Source of the DNA: Fluctibacter corallii
Lineage (GTDB): Bacteria > Pseudomonadota > Gammaproteobacteria > Enterobacterales > Alteromonadaceae
Assembly: GCF_025751585.1 (NCBI RefSeq)
Contig: NZ_JAOWKX010000001.1
Location: 124,259 to 188,258 of the forward strand
Length of the DNA stretch: 64,000 bases
Reading direction: 5' to 3'
Of the stretch, positions 17,789-27,614 are shown piece by piece. The notes beneath the pieces were generated by a model. It had not been told where the DNA came from and made no database searches. It saw only the letters and a list, made by a program, of their open reading frames with translations. Position 1 is the stretch's first letter, and the number at the start of each line of letters is the position of its first letter. Made by a program: the position numbers and the translations under genes.

Positions 17789-20596
17789 GTGAAGTCGACC
17801 AATACATATTTCAAACGCCTGTCGCTTGCAACGACATTGCTGTGCTCGATAGTCAGTTTTTCGGCCTTAGCTCAAGACAGCAGTGAATATTATGAAAAAG
17901 CCCGTATTGCCTTTGCTAACGATAAATTGCAAGAGGCTTACATTCATCTTAAAAATAGCCTGAAAGAAGATGAAGATAACCTCCCTGCAAAAATTTTGAT
18001 GGGGCGAGTTCTGCTTATTAACGGGTATATGGAAGAAGCCGAAACCGAATTCGAAGAGGCGCTGGCAAAAGGTGCCGATCCTAACTTGGTCGCGGAGTCG
18101 TTGGGAAAGGTTTGGCTTTTCCTTCAGCATCAAGACAAACTCCTTTCAACTTCTATGAAAGGGTTAACCCCAACGAATCAGGCAAATTGGTTAAAACTTC
18201 GTGCCACTGCGCATTACGCCAAAAAGCAGTATGAACAAGCGGAAAATGAGTACGAAAAGGCACTAAATTTAGCACCCAATGATATCAGTATTTTAACCGC
18301 ATATGCGTCTATGCGGTTGAGTCAAAACAACTTAGATGCAGCAGAAACGTTGCTGTCAAAGGCCTATAAAATCAATCCAAAACACGGTAATACGCTAAGG
18401 TTACTTGGCGAACTCAAGAATAAACAAGGTGACTTGAGTGCAGCTAAACGTTACCTGATTGAAGCGAATGACGTGCTAAAAGACGATCCAATGGTAAAAC
18501 GCTCGTTGGTGTCTTTGTACTTAAAGCTTGAAGACCAAAATAGCGCACAAACCGTTTTAGAGGACATACTGGCTCAAACGCCTAACGATCCCTTTGCAAC
18601 ACTGGTTAATGCTTGGGTTCAGGCACGTAAAAACGAACAACAGATGGCCTCTACGGAACTTGAGAAGTTGAGCGGCCAATTAGCTTCACTACCAGCTGAA
18701 CAAATTAAAAATGACCCTCAAATGGTTTACATGTCTGCGCTTACTGCCTTTGCGCAAAACAATTTTGAGCAGGCTAATACATTTCTGAATCAGTATCTTA
18801 CCTTACAACCAGAGAATGAAACCGCGGTGAATCTGTTGGCAGAAACGCTACGAGAATTGGGCAAATACCGACAAGCACTCGACATTATGCAGCGCAATGA
18901 AAGCGCCAGAATGCAAGAACTCGACAGCGCAATTTTGCTTGGTAACCTTTACCTTGCCAATGATAAAACCTTTAAAACAATGGAAATCGTTGACGCATTA
19001 AAATCTCGCTTTCCAAAAAACAAAGACGTTGAACTCCTTGAAATTAAAACCTTGATTGCGCGAAAAAAGCATGAACAAGCATTCAGATTAATTTTAAATT
19101 CAGAACACAGCAAAACCGATCCGAATTATGTGCTGACTTACAGCTTGCTGCTGATGGAAACGGGTAAAGTTAACGAAGCGATTGCCGTATCTGATGAGTT
19201 AATCGAGATTGCCCCAAACAGCGCCGATTTCAAGAATTTTAAAGGTGCATTGCTGATTAAAATGAAGCGTTGGGATGACGCTCTTCGATACATTGAAGAG
19301 GCCTTGTCGATTTCTCCTAATCATTTTTCAGCAACATTCAACAAGGCTAATATACTCGCCGCTAAAGGTGAATATGATAGCGCAAGAACGTTGGTAACGG
19401 GATTACGGGAGCGACAGCCTGCTAATAAAGATGTTAAGCAGCTAACTGCTCGGCTCGATATTGTTGAAGGGAATACTGATTCAGCCACAGCAACCTTGCA
19501 AACGCTTCTGGGGCAGGATTTTGACAACCTCGCAGCAAGAGAGTTGCTTGTCGATGCATACGTACAGGCAAACGAATATGAAAAGGCGCATCGCCAGGTA
19601 AATGAGCTTATTAAGCTTGCCCCTAATCGTCCGGAATATAGCCTAAAGCGAGCGCAATTGTTTATTCTCAGAGAGCAACCCGAGCGAGCAGAGCGTGAGC
19701 TTGCGAAAACGCTAGAAAAAGCCTCTGACAACGGGGAGCTACTTTTTGCCATCAATCGCATGGCATTGCGGATACGCGCTTATGACATTGCAGAACAAAG
19801 CATTACAAACGCGGTAAAAAGCGCGCCTGACAATAGTATATTTGAAAAGCAGCGAGTAACGACATTCATCGCTGCGGGCCAATTCAAACAGGCCAGTGAG
19901 GCACTCAGTGGCTTAATGAAGAAAGTAGGACGCACCGCTGAATTGCTGACTATTGCCGCTGACATTGCACAGTCTGAACAACACATGGAGCGCGCTGTCA
20001 CCCTGTATACTGAAGCCCTTGAAAAAACGTCGGGGTATCGACCAGCTATTGCCAGTTTATATCAGCTAACCCGTCAAAATTTGGGGGTTTCTCAGTTTGA
20101 GAAATTGGCAACGCGCCACATTAGCGCCCAAGATGGAGACTTATTTACACGAAACATGTTGGCCGACTTCTACATGAATCAACACGCTTACGATAAAGCG
20201 CTGCCCCATTATGAATACTTGCTGACAATTGATACGTTACCTCACCGCGCATTTATTCTAAATAATGTCGCCAACATCTTTATCAACAGTGACGTTGAAA
20301 AAGCTTTCGATTATGCGAAACAAGCGCTAGATACTGGCACAGAGGCTCCGTCAATTTTGGATACTTACGGATGGTTACTCGCTCAAAAAGGGCAGTATCG
20401 CGACGCACTCGACGTACTGCGCCGCGCATTCAGCATGAACGCTAACGATCCAGCGATTCGATACCACTTAGGTTATGCCCTATCTAAATTGGGAAGAACA
20501 AGCGAAGCCAAAAGTGAATTGCAAGCCGCGATCAATACGCAGCAAGATTTTGCTGAACGAGATGATGCAAAGGCCTTGCTTGCTAGTTTGCAATAA
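17789..20596 (+). CDS. prsT: PEP-CTERM system TPR-repeat protein PrsT
   Basis: Exported protein of about 935 residues made almost wholly of tetratricopeptide repeats (roughly 20 units, with many A..Y...A..L.P.N patterns). It matches the PrsT family that accompanies exosortase/PEP-CTERM and exopolysaccharide loci. I start at GTG 17789, seven bases after AAGGA; this puts a signal peptide (KRLSLATTLLCSIVSFSALA) directly at the N-terminus. An ATG at 17720 would add 23 residues without a ribosome site. Unusually, the exosortase and exopolysaccharide genes that normally surround prsT are absent here; only one PEP-CTERM substrate is adjacent. Confidence 0.85.
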   Translation: MKSTNTYFKRLSLATTLLCSIVSFSALAQDSSEYYEKARIAFANDKLQEAYIHLKNSLKEDEDNLPAKILMGRVLLINGYMEEAETEFEEALAKGADPNLVAESLGKVWLFLQHQDKLLSTSMKGLTPTNQANWLKLRATAHYAKKQYEQAENEYEKALNLAPNDISILTAYASMRLSQNNLDAAETLLSKAYKINPKHGNTLRLLGELKNKQGDLSAAKRYLIEANDVLKDDPMVKRSLVSLYLKLEDQNSAQTVLEDILAQTPNDPFATLVNAWVQARKNEQQMASTELEKLSGQLASLPAEQIKNDPQMVYMSALTAFAQNNFEQANTFLNQYLTLQPENETAVNLLAETLRELGKYRQALDIMQRNESARMQELDSAILLGNLYLANDKTFKTMEIVDALKSRFPKNKDVELLEIKTLIARKKHEQAFRLILNSEHSKTDPNYVLTYSLLLMETGKVNEAIAVSDELIEIAPNSADFKNFKGALLIKMKRWDDALRYIEEALSISPNHFSATFNKANILAAKGEYDSARTLVTGLRERQPANKDVKQLTARLDIVEGNTDSATATLQTLLGQDFDNLAARELLVDAYVQANEYEKAHRQVNELIKLAPNRPEYSLKRAQLFILREQPERAERELAKTLEKASDNGELLFAINRMALRIRAYDIAEQSITNAVKSAPDNSIFEKQRVTTFIAAGQFKQASEALSGLMKKVGRTAELLTIAADIAQSEQHMERAVTLYTEALEKTSGYRPAIASLYQLTRQNLGVSQFEKLATRHISAQDGDLFTRNMLADFYMNQHAYDKALPHYEYLLTIDTLPHRAFILNNVANIFINSDVEKAFDYAKQALDTGTEAPSILDTYGWLLAQKGQYRDALDVLRRAFSMNANDPAIRYHLGYALSKLGRTSEAKSELQAAINTQQDFAERDDAKALLASLQ

Positions 20597-20625
20597 CGTC
20601 GAGATAGCAATAAACAATCAGAACG

Positions 20626-20653
20626 AACAAGGGCGTCATTTGACGCCCTTGTT
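20626..20653. terminator. Bidirectional terminator between prsT and clpB
   Basis: 12-base perfect stem AACAAGGGCGTC / GACGCCCTTGTT with a short loop between the convergent genes. Confidence 0.82.
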
Positions 20654-20657
20654 GTGT

Positions 20658-23228
20658 TTAGTGAATCGTTAACCCTTCGTGGTTTGCATCTATCCTGATT
20701 GTGCTATCAGGTAGCATCTCACCAGACAGGATTCGTTGTGCCAACGGGTTTTCAATTTCCGTTTGAATGGCGCGTTTCAGCGGCCTTGCCCCAAACACAG
20801 GATCAAACCCTGCTTCTGCCAGTTTATCTAATGCTGCACCAGACAACTCAAGCTTATACCCTTTGTCAGCGAGGCGTTGGCGAAGAGAAAGTAACTGAAT
20901 TTTAGCAATCGACTTAATTTGTTCTTTGCCCAACGGATGAAACACGACGGTATCGTCAATTCGGTTTATAAACTCAGGCCTGAAGTGCTGCCCTACTACC
21001 GACATCACCCGCTGCTTCATTTCGTTATACTGACTTTCTTGATGCATATCTTGAATAATGTCAGAGCCAAGGTTAGACGTCATGATCACAACCGCATTTT
21101 TAAAGTCAACCGTTCGCCCTTGCCCATCAGTCAACCGTCCATCGTCTAGCACTTGTAGTAAAATGTTAAACACGTCCGGATGCGCTTTTTCGACTTCATC
21201 GAGCAAAATAACGGAATATGGCTTGCGACGCACAGCTTCGGTTAGGTATCCCCCTTCTTCGTAGCCTACATAGCCCGGTGGTGCCCCCACCAATCTCGCG
21301 ACAGAATGCTTTTCCATAAACTCCGACATATCAATACGAACCATGGCCTGCTCTGTATCAAACAAGAAGCCCGCGAGTGCTTTACACAGTTCTGTTTTAC
21401 CCACGCCTGTTGGGCCAAGAAACAGAAAAGAACCGATAGGTCGATTGGGATCGGCAAGCCCAGCTCGCGAACGACGAATGGCATTAGACACCGCATTCAC
21501 AGCTTCACCCTGCCCGACAACCCGATGATGCAGAACGTCTTCCATTTTTAATAACTTTTCTTTTTCGCCTTCGAGCATTTTTGCAACCGGAATGCCTGTC
21601 CAGCGCGACAGTACCTCGGCGATTTCATTGTCGGTGACTTTATTTTTCACTAATTGCGTGTCTTGTTTTTCTGCTTCAGCGGCGCGTTCAAGTCGATGCT
21701 CTAATTCGGGAATGCGCCCATACTGAAGCTCAGACATGCGATTTAAATCTGATGCTCGACGCGCAATCTCTAAATCCAGCTTCGCTTGTTCTAGTTCAGA
21801 TTTGATGGTCTGTGTACCTTGCATGGCTTCTTTTTCAGACAGCCAAATTTTTTCTAAATCTGCATATTTTAATTCAGCTTGTTCACGCTCAAGTTCAATT
21901 AACTCTAAGCGTTTGGTACTGGCGTCGTCTTTTTCTTTAGCTAGCGCTTGCTCTTCCAATTTCAATTGAATGATGCGTCGTTCAAGCCGATCCATATCTT
22001 CTGGTTTAGAATCCATCTGCAAGCGTATGCTTGATGCCGCTTCATCTATTAAATCGATGGCTTTATCGGGAAGTTGTCTGTCACTGATGTAGCGATGTGA
22101 CAAACTCGCCGCGGCAACAATAGCGGGGTCGGTAATGTCAACCGAATGGTGCAACTCATATCGCTCTTTTAGGCCGCGTAAAATAGCAATGGTATCCTCA
22201 ACACTCGGTTGCTCTACCAAGACCTTTTGGAAACGGCGTTCAAGTGCAGCGTCTTTTTCGATGTACTGACGGTATTCATCTAGCGTGGTTGCGCCTACAC
22301 AATGCAGTTCACCGCGGGCAAGTGCGGGCTTAAGCATATTCCCCGCATCCATTGCACCATCGCCTTTGCCAGCGCCAACCATTGTATGAAGCTCGTCGAT
22401 GAAGAGGATCACGCGACCTTCTTCTTTTGATAATTCATTTAGCACCGCTTTTAAGCGTTCTTCAAATTCACCGCGATACTTCGCGCCCGCCACTAACGCG
22501 CCCATATCAAGTGACAGCACGCGCTTGTTTTTCAGCCCTTCTGGTACTTCACCATTGATAATTCGTTGCGCGAGTCCTTCAACGATAGCGGTTTTACCAA
22601 CACCGGGCTCGCCTATTAATACGGGATTGTTTTTCGTTCTCCGCTGAAGTACCTGAATAGTTCTGCGAATTTCATCATCTCGACCAATCACCGGATCGAG
22701 CTTACCCTGCTCGGCACGCTCAGTCAGATCAGTCGTATATTTTTCGAGAGCTTGCCGCACATCTTCTGCGTTCGGGTCAGTGACCTTCTGGCCACCACGC
22801 ATTTTCTCAATTGCCTCTTCAACTTTCTCTTCCGTCGCCCCCAACTGCTTCAATATCGTACCTAGTTTGCCTTGATCTTGAAGTGCAGCGAGTACGAATA
22901 TTTCAGAGGTGATGTAGTCATCTTTACGTTTTTGCGCAATTTTGTCGCATAAATTGATCAGCACAACCGTATCTTTACTTAACTGCACATCGCCGCCAAT
23001 GCCGTCAACGCGAGGTAAACGCTCGATTGCTTCAGACAATGCAGACCGGAGGCTGTTAACATTCAGCTTGGCAGTGTCAAACAATGGCCTGACGGATCCA
23101 CCCTGCTGATTCAGCAATGCCGTCATTAAGTGCACAGGCTCAATGTATTGGTGATCACGTCCTAACGCGATAGATTGCGCATCAGAAATTGCCATTTGAA
23201 ACTTACTGGTAAACCGATCTAAACGCAT
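20658..23228 (-). CDS. clpB: Disaggregating chaperone ClpB
   Basis: Hexameric AAA+ protein that works with DnaK to dissolve aggregates after heat stress. The 856-residue product has the ClpN repeat domain (1-150), AAA-1 with Walker [14 protein letters not shown] and Walker [11 protein letters not shown], a coiled-coil middle domain (about 400-530), and AAA-2 with [15 protein letters not shown] and [13 protein letters not shown]. Length equals that of E. coli ClpB (857). The promoter at 23261-23290 is of heat-shock type. Monocistronic. Confidence 0.97.
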   Translation of the reverse strand: MRLDRFTSKFQMAISDAQSIALGRDHQYIEPVHLMTALLNQQGGSVRPLFDTAKLNVNSLRSALSEAIERLPRVDGIGGDVQLSKDTVVLINLCDKIAQKRKDDYITSEIFVLAALQDQGKLGTILKQLGATEEKVEEAIEKMRGGQKVTDPNAEDVRQALEKYTTDLTERAEQGKLDPVIGRDDEIRRTIQVLQRRTKNNPVLIGEPGVGKTAIVEGLAQRIINGEVPEGLKNKRVLSLDMGALVAGAKYRGEFEERLKAVLNELSKEEGRVILFIDELHTMVGAGKGDGAMDAGNMLKPALARGELHCVGATTLDEYRQYIEKDAALERRFQKVLVEQPSVEDTIAILRGLKERYELHHSVDITDPAIVAAASLSHRYISDRQLPDKAIDLIDEAASSIRLQMDSKPEDMDRLERRIIQLKLEEQALAKEKDDASTKRLELIELEREQAELKYADLEKIWLSEKEAMQGTQTIKSELEQAKLDLEIARRASDLNRMSELQYGRIPELEHRLERAAEAEKQDTQLVKNKVTDNEIAEVLSRWTGIPVAKMLEGEKEKLLKMEDVLHHRVVGQGEAVNAVSNAIRRSRAGLADPNRPIGSFLFLGPTGVGKTELCKALAGFLFDTEQAMVRIDMSEFMEKHSVARLVGAPPGYVGYEEGGYLTEAVRRKPYSVILLDEVEKAHPDVFNILLQVLDDGRLTDGQGRTVDFKNAVVIMTSNLGSDIIQDMHQESQYNEMKQRVMSVVGQHFRPEFINRIDDTVVFHPLGKEQIKSIAKIQLLSLRQRLADKGYKLELSGAALDKLAEAGFDPVFGARPLKRAIQTEIENPLAQRILSGEMLPDSTIRIDANHEGLTIH

Positions 23229-23260
23229 AATGCTCTCTCGAAAATCAAACTCTGACTAAT

Positions 23261-23290
23261 GTATGGGTATAAAATTAAATATATTCAAGT
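23261..23290 (-). promoter_or_regulatory. Sigma-32 (heat-shock) promoter of clpB
   Basis: Minus strand reads CTTGAA, about 16 bases, then CCCATAC, close to the sigma-32 consensus CTTGAAA / CCCCATNT. It lies about 33 bases before the clpB ATG, and clpB is a classical sigma-32 target. Confidence 0.75.
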
Positions 23291-23395
23291 CTGCTAAAAG
23301 GAAGATTGATCTATGCTAAGTCGAGGGCTAATTGGGAGGCTAACTCGGTCTTGTTTTTCGCTTGGCGTATAGAAAAACAAAAACCAACACCAATC

Positions 23396-24145
23396 TTATG
23401 TCAACGCTATAACGGTTGCGACTCTACCGCAATCACTTAAACCTTGGTGCGTTGCGCGCCGATGCGAAAAAAAGAGGTCTTCGTTTGCGTAGGTGCATAA
23501 TTGACTTTGATACACGTGTTGCACCCCCAAAGAACGTAGTTGTAACGCCGCAACCAAGGCCATATCTATATGATACTTTCCCTGCTGCTGGCCCTGAGAA
23601 ATAGCATTCGAATAAGATTTAAATTGCTTTGCAACCTCTTGTCCTACTTCGAAATGAGGCTGAGAAATGCACGGCCCAATCCATGCTACGAGCTCGTTTG
23701 CAGGTCTTGGCAATGCCGCAAGAGATGAGTCAATAATTGAATTCACCAAGCCACGCCACCCTGCATGAATGGCACTCACACAATCGCCCTGCACACTAGA
23801 AATAAGAATCGGAATGCAATCAGCGGTCATAACTGCGCAGGCGACATCGTCACGCGAGGTAAAACTCGCATCGGCATGAGCCTCTGCGCTGCCAGCTTCA
23901 ACAATTTTGTTGCTGTGGGTTTGATGTAGCCAATGAATCGGCTGCTTGGTAGGAAGCATGTTGCGGTTAGCCTTCACATGCTCAGGATTATCTTTCACAT
24001 GCATACCCACGTTTAAACTGTCGTAGGGAGGCTGGCTCACACCTCCCTTTCGTGTTGTGGTATACGCATCGACCCAGTTAGGGACATCCCAATCTGGGGT
24101 GATAAGAGAAAGCTGCGTCGACCCGCTATTCCCAGTCAACGCCAT
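23396..24145 (-). CDS. pgeF: Multicopper-type purine nucleoside phosphorylase PgeF (YfiH, laccase-domain)
   Basis: DUF152/YfiH-family protein; members have purine nucleoside/adenosine-phosphorylase activity and in E. coli edit peptidoglycan precursors. The 249-residue product has the metal-ligand motifs WLHQTHSNKI, AVMTADCIPI and AIHAGWRGLVNSII (His, Cys, His). Its start overlaps the rluD stop by 20 bases, the same rluD-yfiH order as in E. coli, where clpB also follows. Confidence 0.92.
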   Translation of the reverse strand: MALTGNSGSTQLSLITPDWDVPNWVDAYTTTRKGGVSQPPYDSLNVGMHVKDNPEHVKANRNMLPTKQPIHWLHQTHSNKIVEAGSAEAHADASFTSRDDVACAVMTADCIPILISSVQGDCVSAIHAGWRGLVNSIIDSSLAALPRPANELVAWIGPCISQPHFEVGQEVAKQFKSYSNAISQGQQQGKYHIDMALVAALQLRSLGVQHVYQSQLCTYANEDLFFSHRRATHQGLSDCGRVATVIALT

Positions 24146-25109
24146 GCTCTTCTGTGTCTTGCTTCAATACAGCAAGCAATTCCACCATATCATCGGGTAG
24201 CGGCGCTTGCCATCCCATCCACTCACCTGAAATGGGATGCGCCAGTTCTAACTGCGCAGCATGCAACGCTTGACGGTTAAAGGTTCGCAGCATGTGTACC
24301 ATGTCTGGCCCTGCACGTTTTGGCAATTTCGGACGCCCGCCATAGAGCGGGTCGCCCACCAGCGGATGCTTTAAATAAGACATATGCACGCGAATTTGGT
24401 GGGTTCTTCCGGTTTCAAGTTTCAAACGTAAATGGGTGTGCGCTCTGAATTTCTCCATCACGCGATAATGGGTGGTTGCCAGCTTACCCGTTTCACGAAT
24501 CGCCATACTGGTGCGCTTAGTTGGATGACGGCCAATCGGTTGATCTACCATTCCACCAGCCACCATGGTGCCATACACAACGGCTTCGTATTCGCGACTG
24601 ATTTCTCGCGCTTGTAGCTGCTCGACTAAGTGAGTTTGCGCAGGAATCGTTTTCGCGACAACCATCAACCCTGTCGTATCTTTATCCAATCGATGAACAA
24701 TGCCAGCGCGTGGCACTGTGGCAATATCGGGAACATGGTTTAACAAGGCATTCAAAATCGTGCCATCGGCATTACCAGCGCCAGGGTGTACCACTAAATC
24801 TCGGGGTTTATTGATCACTAAAATATCGTCATCTTCATAGACAATATCCAATTCAATATCTTGTGCCTGATGACTACCATGCACTTCAATTTGGGCATTG
24901 ATGGCCACGCTCTCTCCGCCCACCAATTTTTCGCGCGGCTTAGATACGTTAACATCATTGACACTGACATTGCCCGCCAAGATCCAATCTTTAATACGCG
25001 AACGGGAATAGTCTGGAAATAATTCTGCTAAAGCCTGATCCAAGCGTTTACCATAGAACGACTCTGGCACAATGGCGTCTAGCTCAACTGATTCAACATT
25101 ATCAGTCAT
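24126..25109 (-). CDS. rluD: 23S rRNA pseudouridine synthase RluD
   Basis: Makes pseudouridines 1911, 1915 and 1917 in helix 69 of 23S rRNA. 327 residues from the ATG at 25109 (E. coli 326). An S4 RNA-binding domain (about 15-75) precedes the RluA-type catalytic domain with the active-site Asp in GIVHRLDKDTTGLMVVAKT (about 138-148) and the motif RTHQIRVHM. A TTG 12 bases upstream is less likely. Divergent from bamD, the usual neighbour. Confidence 0.95.
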   Translation of the reverse strand: MTDNVESVELDAIVPESFYGKRLDQALAELFPDYSRSRIKDWILAGNVSVNDVNVSKPREKLVGGESVAINAQIEVHGSHQAQDIELDIVYEDDDILVINKPRDLVVHPGAGNADGTILNALLNHVPDIATVPRAGIVHRLDKDTTGLMVVAKTIPAQTHLVEQLQAREISREYEAVVYGTMVAGGMVDQPIGRHPTKRTSMAIRETGKLATTHYRVMEKFRAHTHLRLKLETGRTHQIRVHMSYLKHPLVGDPLYGGRPKLPKRAGPDMVHMLRTFNRQALHAAQLELAHPISGEWMGWQAPLPDDMVELLAVLKQDTEEHGVDWE

Positions 25110-25257
25110 GTAATAAAACAACCTACAAATCTAGTTAATCAGCTGATTATACTACGAATCGCAGCGAGTTGGGCAGGGTTAGCATATCTTTGAGCAGAAA
25201 TTTGGCACGGCCCAGCGAAATAGAAGACTTAAAAGTGTATGCCCTGGTTATATGAAC

Positions 25258-25286
25258 GGAACTTTTCCCATAGGTTTCACTCTCAA
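25258..25286 (+). promoter_or_regulatory. Sigma-E promoter of bamD
   Basis: GGAACTT-N16-TCTCAA is an essentially perfect match to the sigma-E (envelope stress) consensus GGAACTT-N16-TCTGA. It lies about 110 bases before the bamD start. bamD is a known sigma-E regulon member in E. coli. Confidence 0.85.
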
Positions 25287-25397
25287 TGAAGCATTAAAAT
25301 TAACATGTGCATCCAAAATCACAGTACGTTAGAATGCTGCGAGTTTGATTTTTCGAGTGCCAGCTAAGGCACCATATGTATAACGATAAGAGTGATA

Positions 25398-26162
25398 ATG
25401 AATATCAAAGCTTTATTAAAAACGCTTGCTGTTGCGGCTACTTTAGCAACAATGTCAGGCTGTTCGTCATCACCGGATGATGAGGTTGTTGTTGCCAATG
25501 ACACCGCAGAGCAACTGTACGAAAGAGCAAGAACCAATTTAGACAACGGAAATTTCTCTGGTGCCGCGACCGTTTTGAGCGCGCTAGATTCGCGTTTTCC
25601 ATTCGGTCCGCTGTCACACCAGGTACAGCTTGACTTAATTTACGCGTACTATAAAACTGGCAAAACCGATGAAGCGCTAGCCACCATCGATCGCTTCGTC
25701 AGGCTTAATCCAAATCACTCCGACGTTGATTACGCACTCTATATGCGTGGTTTAGCAAACATGGACGCAGACAAAAACTTATTTCAAGAGTTGGTAGGAA
25801 TCGATCGCTCAGACAGAGACCCTTCAAGGTCGCGTGAAGCATTCAACGATTTTAAAAGTCTGATTCAAAAATACCCGGACAGCAAATATGCTAACGACGC
25901 GTTAAAGCGCATGGCGTTTATAAAGAACCGTTTGGCAAAGTATGAAATCATGATTGCCCGCTTCTACATGAAACGAGAAGCTTACGTAGCGGCTGCAAAT
26001 CGAGGTAAATTTGTCTTAGAAAATTATCCCGATTCAATCCATGTGCAAGAAGCACTGGAAATTATGATTGAAAGCTACGATCAATTGGATTTGGTCGAGT
26101 TAAAACAAAATGCGTTAAAAACCCTTCGTCTCAACTACCCAGACAGTTCATACGCTAGCTAG
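25398..26162 (+). CDS. bamD: Outer membrane assembly lipoprotein BamD
   Basis: Essential lipoprotein of the BAM complex that inserts beta-barrel proteins in the outer membrane. 254 residues from the ATG at 25398. Lipoprotein signal ends in MSGC (Cys about 22), followed by five TPR-like repeats; conserved sequence ARTNLDNGNFSGA and ALDSRFPFGPLSHQVQLDL is typical. The in-frame GTG six bases earlier is an alternative start. Alone in its transcript, with a sigma-E promoter. Confidence 0.95.
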   Translation: MNIKALLKTLAVAATLATMSGCSSSPDDEVVVANDTAEQLYERARTNLDNGNFSGAATVLSALDSRFPFGPLSHQVQLDLIYAYYKTGKTDEALATIDRFVRLNPNHSDVDYALYMRGLANMDADKNLFQELVGIDRSDRDPSRSREAFNDFKSLIQKYPDSKYANDALKRMAFIKNRLAKYEIMIARFYMKREAYVAAANRGKFVLENYPDSIHVQEALEIMIESYDQLDLVELKQNALKTLRLNYPDSSYAS

Positions 26163-26220
26163 CATTAATGTTCACACATAGTGTTATGTGTGAACACGTC
26201 TCCGCTATTCTTTACATACA

Positions 26221-26265
26221 AAAAACGCATACCCTTTCAGATACCTGCAAGGCGTATGCGTTTTT
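26221..26265. terminator. Bidirectional terminator between bamD and the anti-sigma gene
   Basis: AAAAACGCATAC and GTATGCGTTTTT form a 12-base perfect stem that gives a T run on both strands. A second 12-base perfect hairpin, TGTTCACACATA / TATGTGTGAACA, lies just before it at 26169-26196 without a T run. Confidence 0.8.
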
Positions 26266-26286
26266 GAAAACGTTACTGTTTCTAGC

Positions 26287-26949
26287 CTAGAAGAACAAGT
26301 GACTGAATGGGTTGAGTAACCGCGCAACGCCCGAAGTAAAGTGCAACGGTTTGTCAACGATACTAAACACCAAACATCCGTCAGAAGTATCTGCCTTCGG
26401 TGTGTGCTTGTGCGTTCCATCCAAGGCGATGAAGTCTCCGGCATCATAGCGGCCGATTCCGTCGCTGAATTGCCCATCAATCACAAGTGTTAGCTCTTCG
26501 CCTTTGTGAGTATGCTCAGGCACACTCCCGCCTTCTTCCATAAATATGAAGTTAGCTTTCGTGCCATCCCCTAAGTTCACAGGCGCTTGCCACAAATTAC
26601 CCAGCAAACGTGACCAATTGCCAGTTTTCGCTACGTATCGCTGCAATGCTCTTGGAACGTGAAACCGCTTGCCGTCGAGTTCTAGCGTGGGTTCAACAAA
26701 AATACCTCTACGCGCTTCAGCTTCAGGCAACCGTAAGATATCTGACAACATCGTGTCGTATTCTATCGACATGTCGATAGAAGCGTTGTCAATTTCTCGG
26801 CTGCCTATTTCGTCTAGGAACAGGCACAGCTGTTGTTGACACTTTTCGCACATATCTACGTGAGCAGATACCATTAACGCCACACCAGGTGAGCACACAC
26901 CTTGCGCGAAAGACTGCAACTGGGTAGCAGTAGGATGCAAATTAATCAT
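26287..26949 (-). CDS. chrR: ChrR-type zinc-binding anti-sigma factor with cupin domain
   Basis: Holds the neighbouring ECF sigma factor inactive until singlet oxygen or organic peroxide appears, as shown for Rhodobacter sphaeroides ChrR. 220 residues. The N-terminal zinc anti-sigma domain keeps all four ligands expected from R. sphaeroides (here His5, His30, Cys34, Cys37). The C-terminal cupin has His146, His148, Glu152 and His182, again matching its second metal site. The start overlaps the sigma stop by eight bases, so they are translationally coupled. Confidence 0.92.
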   Translation of the reverse strand: MINLHPTATQLQSFAQGVCSPGVALMVSAHVDMCEKCQQQLCLFLDEIGSREIDNASIDMSIEYDTMLSDILRLPEAEARRGIFVEPTLELDGKRFHVPRALQRYVAKTGNWSRLLGNLWQAPVNLGDGTKANFIFMEEGGSVPEHTHKGEELTLVIDGQFSDGIGRYDAGDFIALDGTHKHTPKADTSDGCLVFSIVDKPLHFTSGVARLLNPFSHLFF

Positions 26950-27556
26950 ACTCTTGTAACATCTCTTTTAAACGCTGAAGCGCCAGCCGGGTTCTAGATT
27001 TTACTGTTCCCAAGGGAATATCTAGCTGGTCTGCCACTTCCTGCTGTGACTTGCCTTCGATATAAATCGCTTCGATCACAGCTTTCTGCTTGGCGGGTAA
27101 CTGTTCAAACAGATACCCGACCTCTTCCAAGGTCACTTGCTGGTCAAGTGACACCTCATTGCTGTCTGCGGTGGTCTCACACAACACAGGCCACAAATCG
27201 TCTGAGCAAATATCTTCCTTTCTGTTTTGCTGCTTTCTCAACATGTCGTAGCGAATGTTTCTCGCAATGGTAAATATCCATGTTGAAGGTGAACCCTTCT
27301 CTGCGTTGAACAAATGCGCTTTTTGCCATACATTCGACATCGTATCTTGCACAAGCTCCATCGCCAGTGCCTCGTTCCCCACTTGCTTTAACGCATAGGA
27401 GCGAAGACGAGGTGCGAAGTAACCAAATACTTTAGCGTATGACGCACGGCATCGAGTGGTTGCTACTAACGATAGATACGCAGCCATTTCTTCGGCACAG
27501 TCTTTTGGTTTCGCGGCTTGCAATTGTTTGGTTTCCACTGGAATTCCGATTAGCAT
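26942..27556 (-). CDS. rpoE: ECF sigma factor, RpoE/ECF11-like (photo-oxidative stress)
   Basis: Group IV sigma factor paired with ChrR. 204 residues from the ATG at 27556, nine bases after AAGG; an upstream in-frame start at 27601 would fall near the promoter. Region 2 is seen as VFGYFAPRLRSYALKQVGN and MELVQDTMSNVWQKA, and region 4 as LPAKQKAVIEAIYIEGKSQ with HTH EVADQLDIPLGTVKSRTRLA. The symbol follows the Rhodobacter name and should not be confused with the E. coli sigma-E that would read the bamD promoter. Its own promoter (27589-27614) has the same pattern as that of the divergent operon at 28337. Confidence 0.9.
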   Translation of the reverse strand: MLIGIPVETKQLQAAKPKDCAEEMAAYLSLVATTRCRASYAKVFGYFAPRLRSYALKQVGNEALAMELVQDTMSNVWQKAHLFNAEKGSPSTWIFTIARNIRYDMLRKQQNRKEDICSDDLWPVLCETTADSNEVSLDQQVTLEEVGYLFEQLPAKQKAVIEAIYIEGKSQQEVADQLDIPLGTVKSRTRLALQRLKEMLQEYD

Positions 27557-27588
27557 ATCCGTTACCTTGACGTGAACAATAGTTATGA

Positions 27589-27614
27589 TTACGCAAGACA
27601 CAGAAAATGGATCA
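27589..27614 (-). promoter_or_regulatory. Autoregulatory ECF promoter of the rpoE-chrR pair
   Basis: Minus strand: GGAGTGATCC, 15 bases, CGTAAT (-35 TGATCC at 27609-27614, -10 at 27588-27593). TGATCC with CGTA matches the known Rhodobacter RpoE recognition pattern. The -35 overlaps the stop codon of the LON-domain gene. Same motif and spacing as the site at 28277. Confidence 0.75.

Noticed and set aside
19321..19761. 146-codon minus-strand frame inside prsT
   Set aside because: Antisense shadow of a TPR-rich gene with biased codons.
26169..26196. 12-base perfect hairpin after bamD
   Set aside because: No T run, so not called as a terminator by itself; the hairpin at 26221-26265 does that job. 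It could be a protein site.
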